The position numbers were made by a program, and so were the translations under genes. This document shows positions 63,390 through 64,000 of a stretch of 64,000 nt of DNA, piece by piece. This DNA comes from Polaromonas sp. (GTDB taxonomy: Bacteria; Pseudomonadota; Gammaproteobacteria; Burkholderiales; Burkholderiaceae_C), in NCBI RefSeq assembly GCF_016185115.1, contig NZ_JACPOF010000020.1, positions 186,001-250,000 of the forward strand. Reading direction: 5' to 3'. Every line of letters begins with the position of its first letter. Position 1 is the first letter of the stretch. The notes under the pieces were generated by a model. The model saw nothing but the letters and a program-made list of their open reading frames with translations. It was not told the origin of the DNA and did not search any database.

Positions 63390-64000
63390 TCAGCGCACGA
63401 CCTTGCCATCAGGCGTGATTGTCACAAGATCAACGGCCCTCACAGACTCGTATTTTTTGGCGCGTAAATTCACACGAAAGCCGCTCATGTCGTAATCGGT
63501 CATGCCCTCGAATGCCTTCTGCAAACCGGTACGGTCTGGCTTTCCGCTACCGGAGGCGCTGCGTCTGACACCTTCGGCAAATGCGCGGGCCGCGACATAG
63601 CCCTCAACGCTCTCATAGCTGGGCGTCTGGTCGGTCTGGTTCAGTACGTCGAGGTACTCCTTTATCAGAGGCGTGCCGACACTGCGCGGGGAAGGCACGA
63701 CCTGCGAGATCACAACGCCGCCGATTTCCTTACCCAAAGCGCTGAACAGTGGGTCAATGCCGACGACCGAGAAATTGAGGAACTGGCCCGCGTATCCCGC
63801 ACGGCGCATTTTCCGGATAAAAGCGGCGGAAGAGTTGAACAGGCTGACCTGGATGATGGCCTGGGGTTGTGCCTTCATCAGCGCAGCAACGGCGGCGTCC
63901 ACCTTGTCACTGTTAACCGGAGACAGCGCACTGGCGACCAGGGGCGGCCTCTTGAGGTCAATCAGCGCCTGGTGGACAGCTGCCAGCCCCGCCCGGCCCA
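63390..64000 (-). CDS. ABC substrate-binding protein, C-terminal part (5' end outside window)
   Basis: The frame stays open to the window edge, giving about 203 residues of a type 1 periplasmic binding protein of the branched-chain amino acid (LivK-like, Peripla_BP_6) kind: FIRKMRRAGYAGQFLNFS, GGVVISQVVPSPRS, TPSYESVEGYVAARAFAEGV and the C-terminal VDLVTITPDGKVVR. The signal peptide and first lobe are outside. Ligand cannot be told. Confidence 0.8.
   Translation of the reverse strand, partial: GRAGLAAVHQALIDLKRPPLVASALSPVNSDKVDAAVAALMKAQPQAIIQVSLFNSSAAFIRKMRRAGYAGQFLNFSVVGIDPLFSALGKEIGGVVISQVVPSPRSVGTPLIKEYLDVLNQTDQTPSYESVEGYVAARAFAEGVRRSASGSGKPDRTGLQKAFEGMTDYDMSGFRVNLRAKKYESVRAVDLVTITPDGKVVR

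Overview
The window is about 64 kb of high-GC chromosome from a betaproteobacterium of the order Burkholderiales, most probably family Comamonadaceae (Polaromonas/Rhodoferax-like). The evidence is conserved gene neighbourhoods (hemA-prfA-prmC-grxD; pilBCD-coaE-zapD-yacG; rplU-rpmA-obgE-proB; dciA/M23/secA/argJ; petABC-sspAB; mla-yadGH-ibaG-murA-his-tat; gltBD) and the intergenic repeats. The genus is inference. Almost everything is core housekeeping. No phage, plasmid, CRISPR, secretion or defence island is visible.

Layout. 1-3.4 kb (+): end of hemA, then prfA, prmC, grxD. 3.4-9.4 kb (-): pilB-pilC-pilD-coaE-zapD-yacG and a small secreted protein. 9.6-10.7 kb (-): ispB followed by tRNA-Pro(CGG). 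10.8-13.9 kb (+): rplU, rpmA, obgE, proB. 13.9-15.1 kb (-): rppH and a CNP1-like gene. 15.2-18.6 kb (+): proS, a lytic transglycosylase, and a secreted ClpP-fold-like protein. 18.8-26.6 kb (-): secA, argJ, a DUF815 ATPase, a NUDIX hydrolase, eutB, and eutC broken by a one-base frameshift. 26.8-32.6 kb: M23 peptidase (-) and dciA (+), then petABC-sspA-sspB-tRNA-Thr(TGT) (-). 32.9-37.7 kb: mscL (+), cysK-type synthase/Nif3-like/pdxA (-), DegS/AlgW-type protease (+). 38.0-55.7 kb (-): one long co-directional run, mlaFEDACB, yadGH-like exporter, ibaG, murA, hisGDCBHAFIE, a small membrane protein, hinT, tatABC. 56.1-62.4 kb (-): gltB-gltD. 62.5-63.2 kb (-): a RAYT transposase flanked by perfect 18-bp inverted repeats. 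63.4-64.0 kb (-): end of an ABC substrate-binding protein.

How the genes work together. The Mla set forms a retrograde phospholipid pathway: outer-membrane MlaA, periplasmic MlaC, inner-membrane MlaFEDB. The his genes are a full set of histidine enzymes except a histidinol-phosphate phosphatase, which HisB here lacks. TatABC can export the Rieske protein encoded by petA. GltB/GltD form glutamate synthase, and PilB/C/D form the inner-membrane type IV pilus machinery.

The least ordinary content is between the genes. First, an AT-rich repeat family occurs as four copies at three loci; each copy keeps a GTTAA/TTAAC hairpin core and a GCTA/TAGC tail hairpin whose flanking bases covary. Second, a GC-rich repeat starts at or just after the stop codon of seven different genes, always in the sense direction of that gene. 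Third, two mutually exclusive hairpins precede obgE, which has no clear Shine-Dalgarno sequence. Fourth, the RAYT element stops about 12 bp short of a strong predicted gltB promoter.
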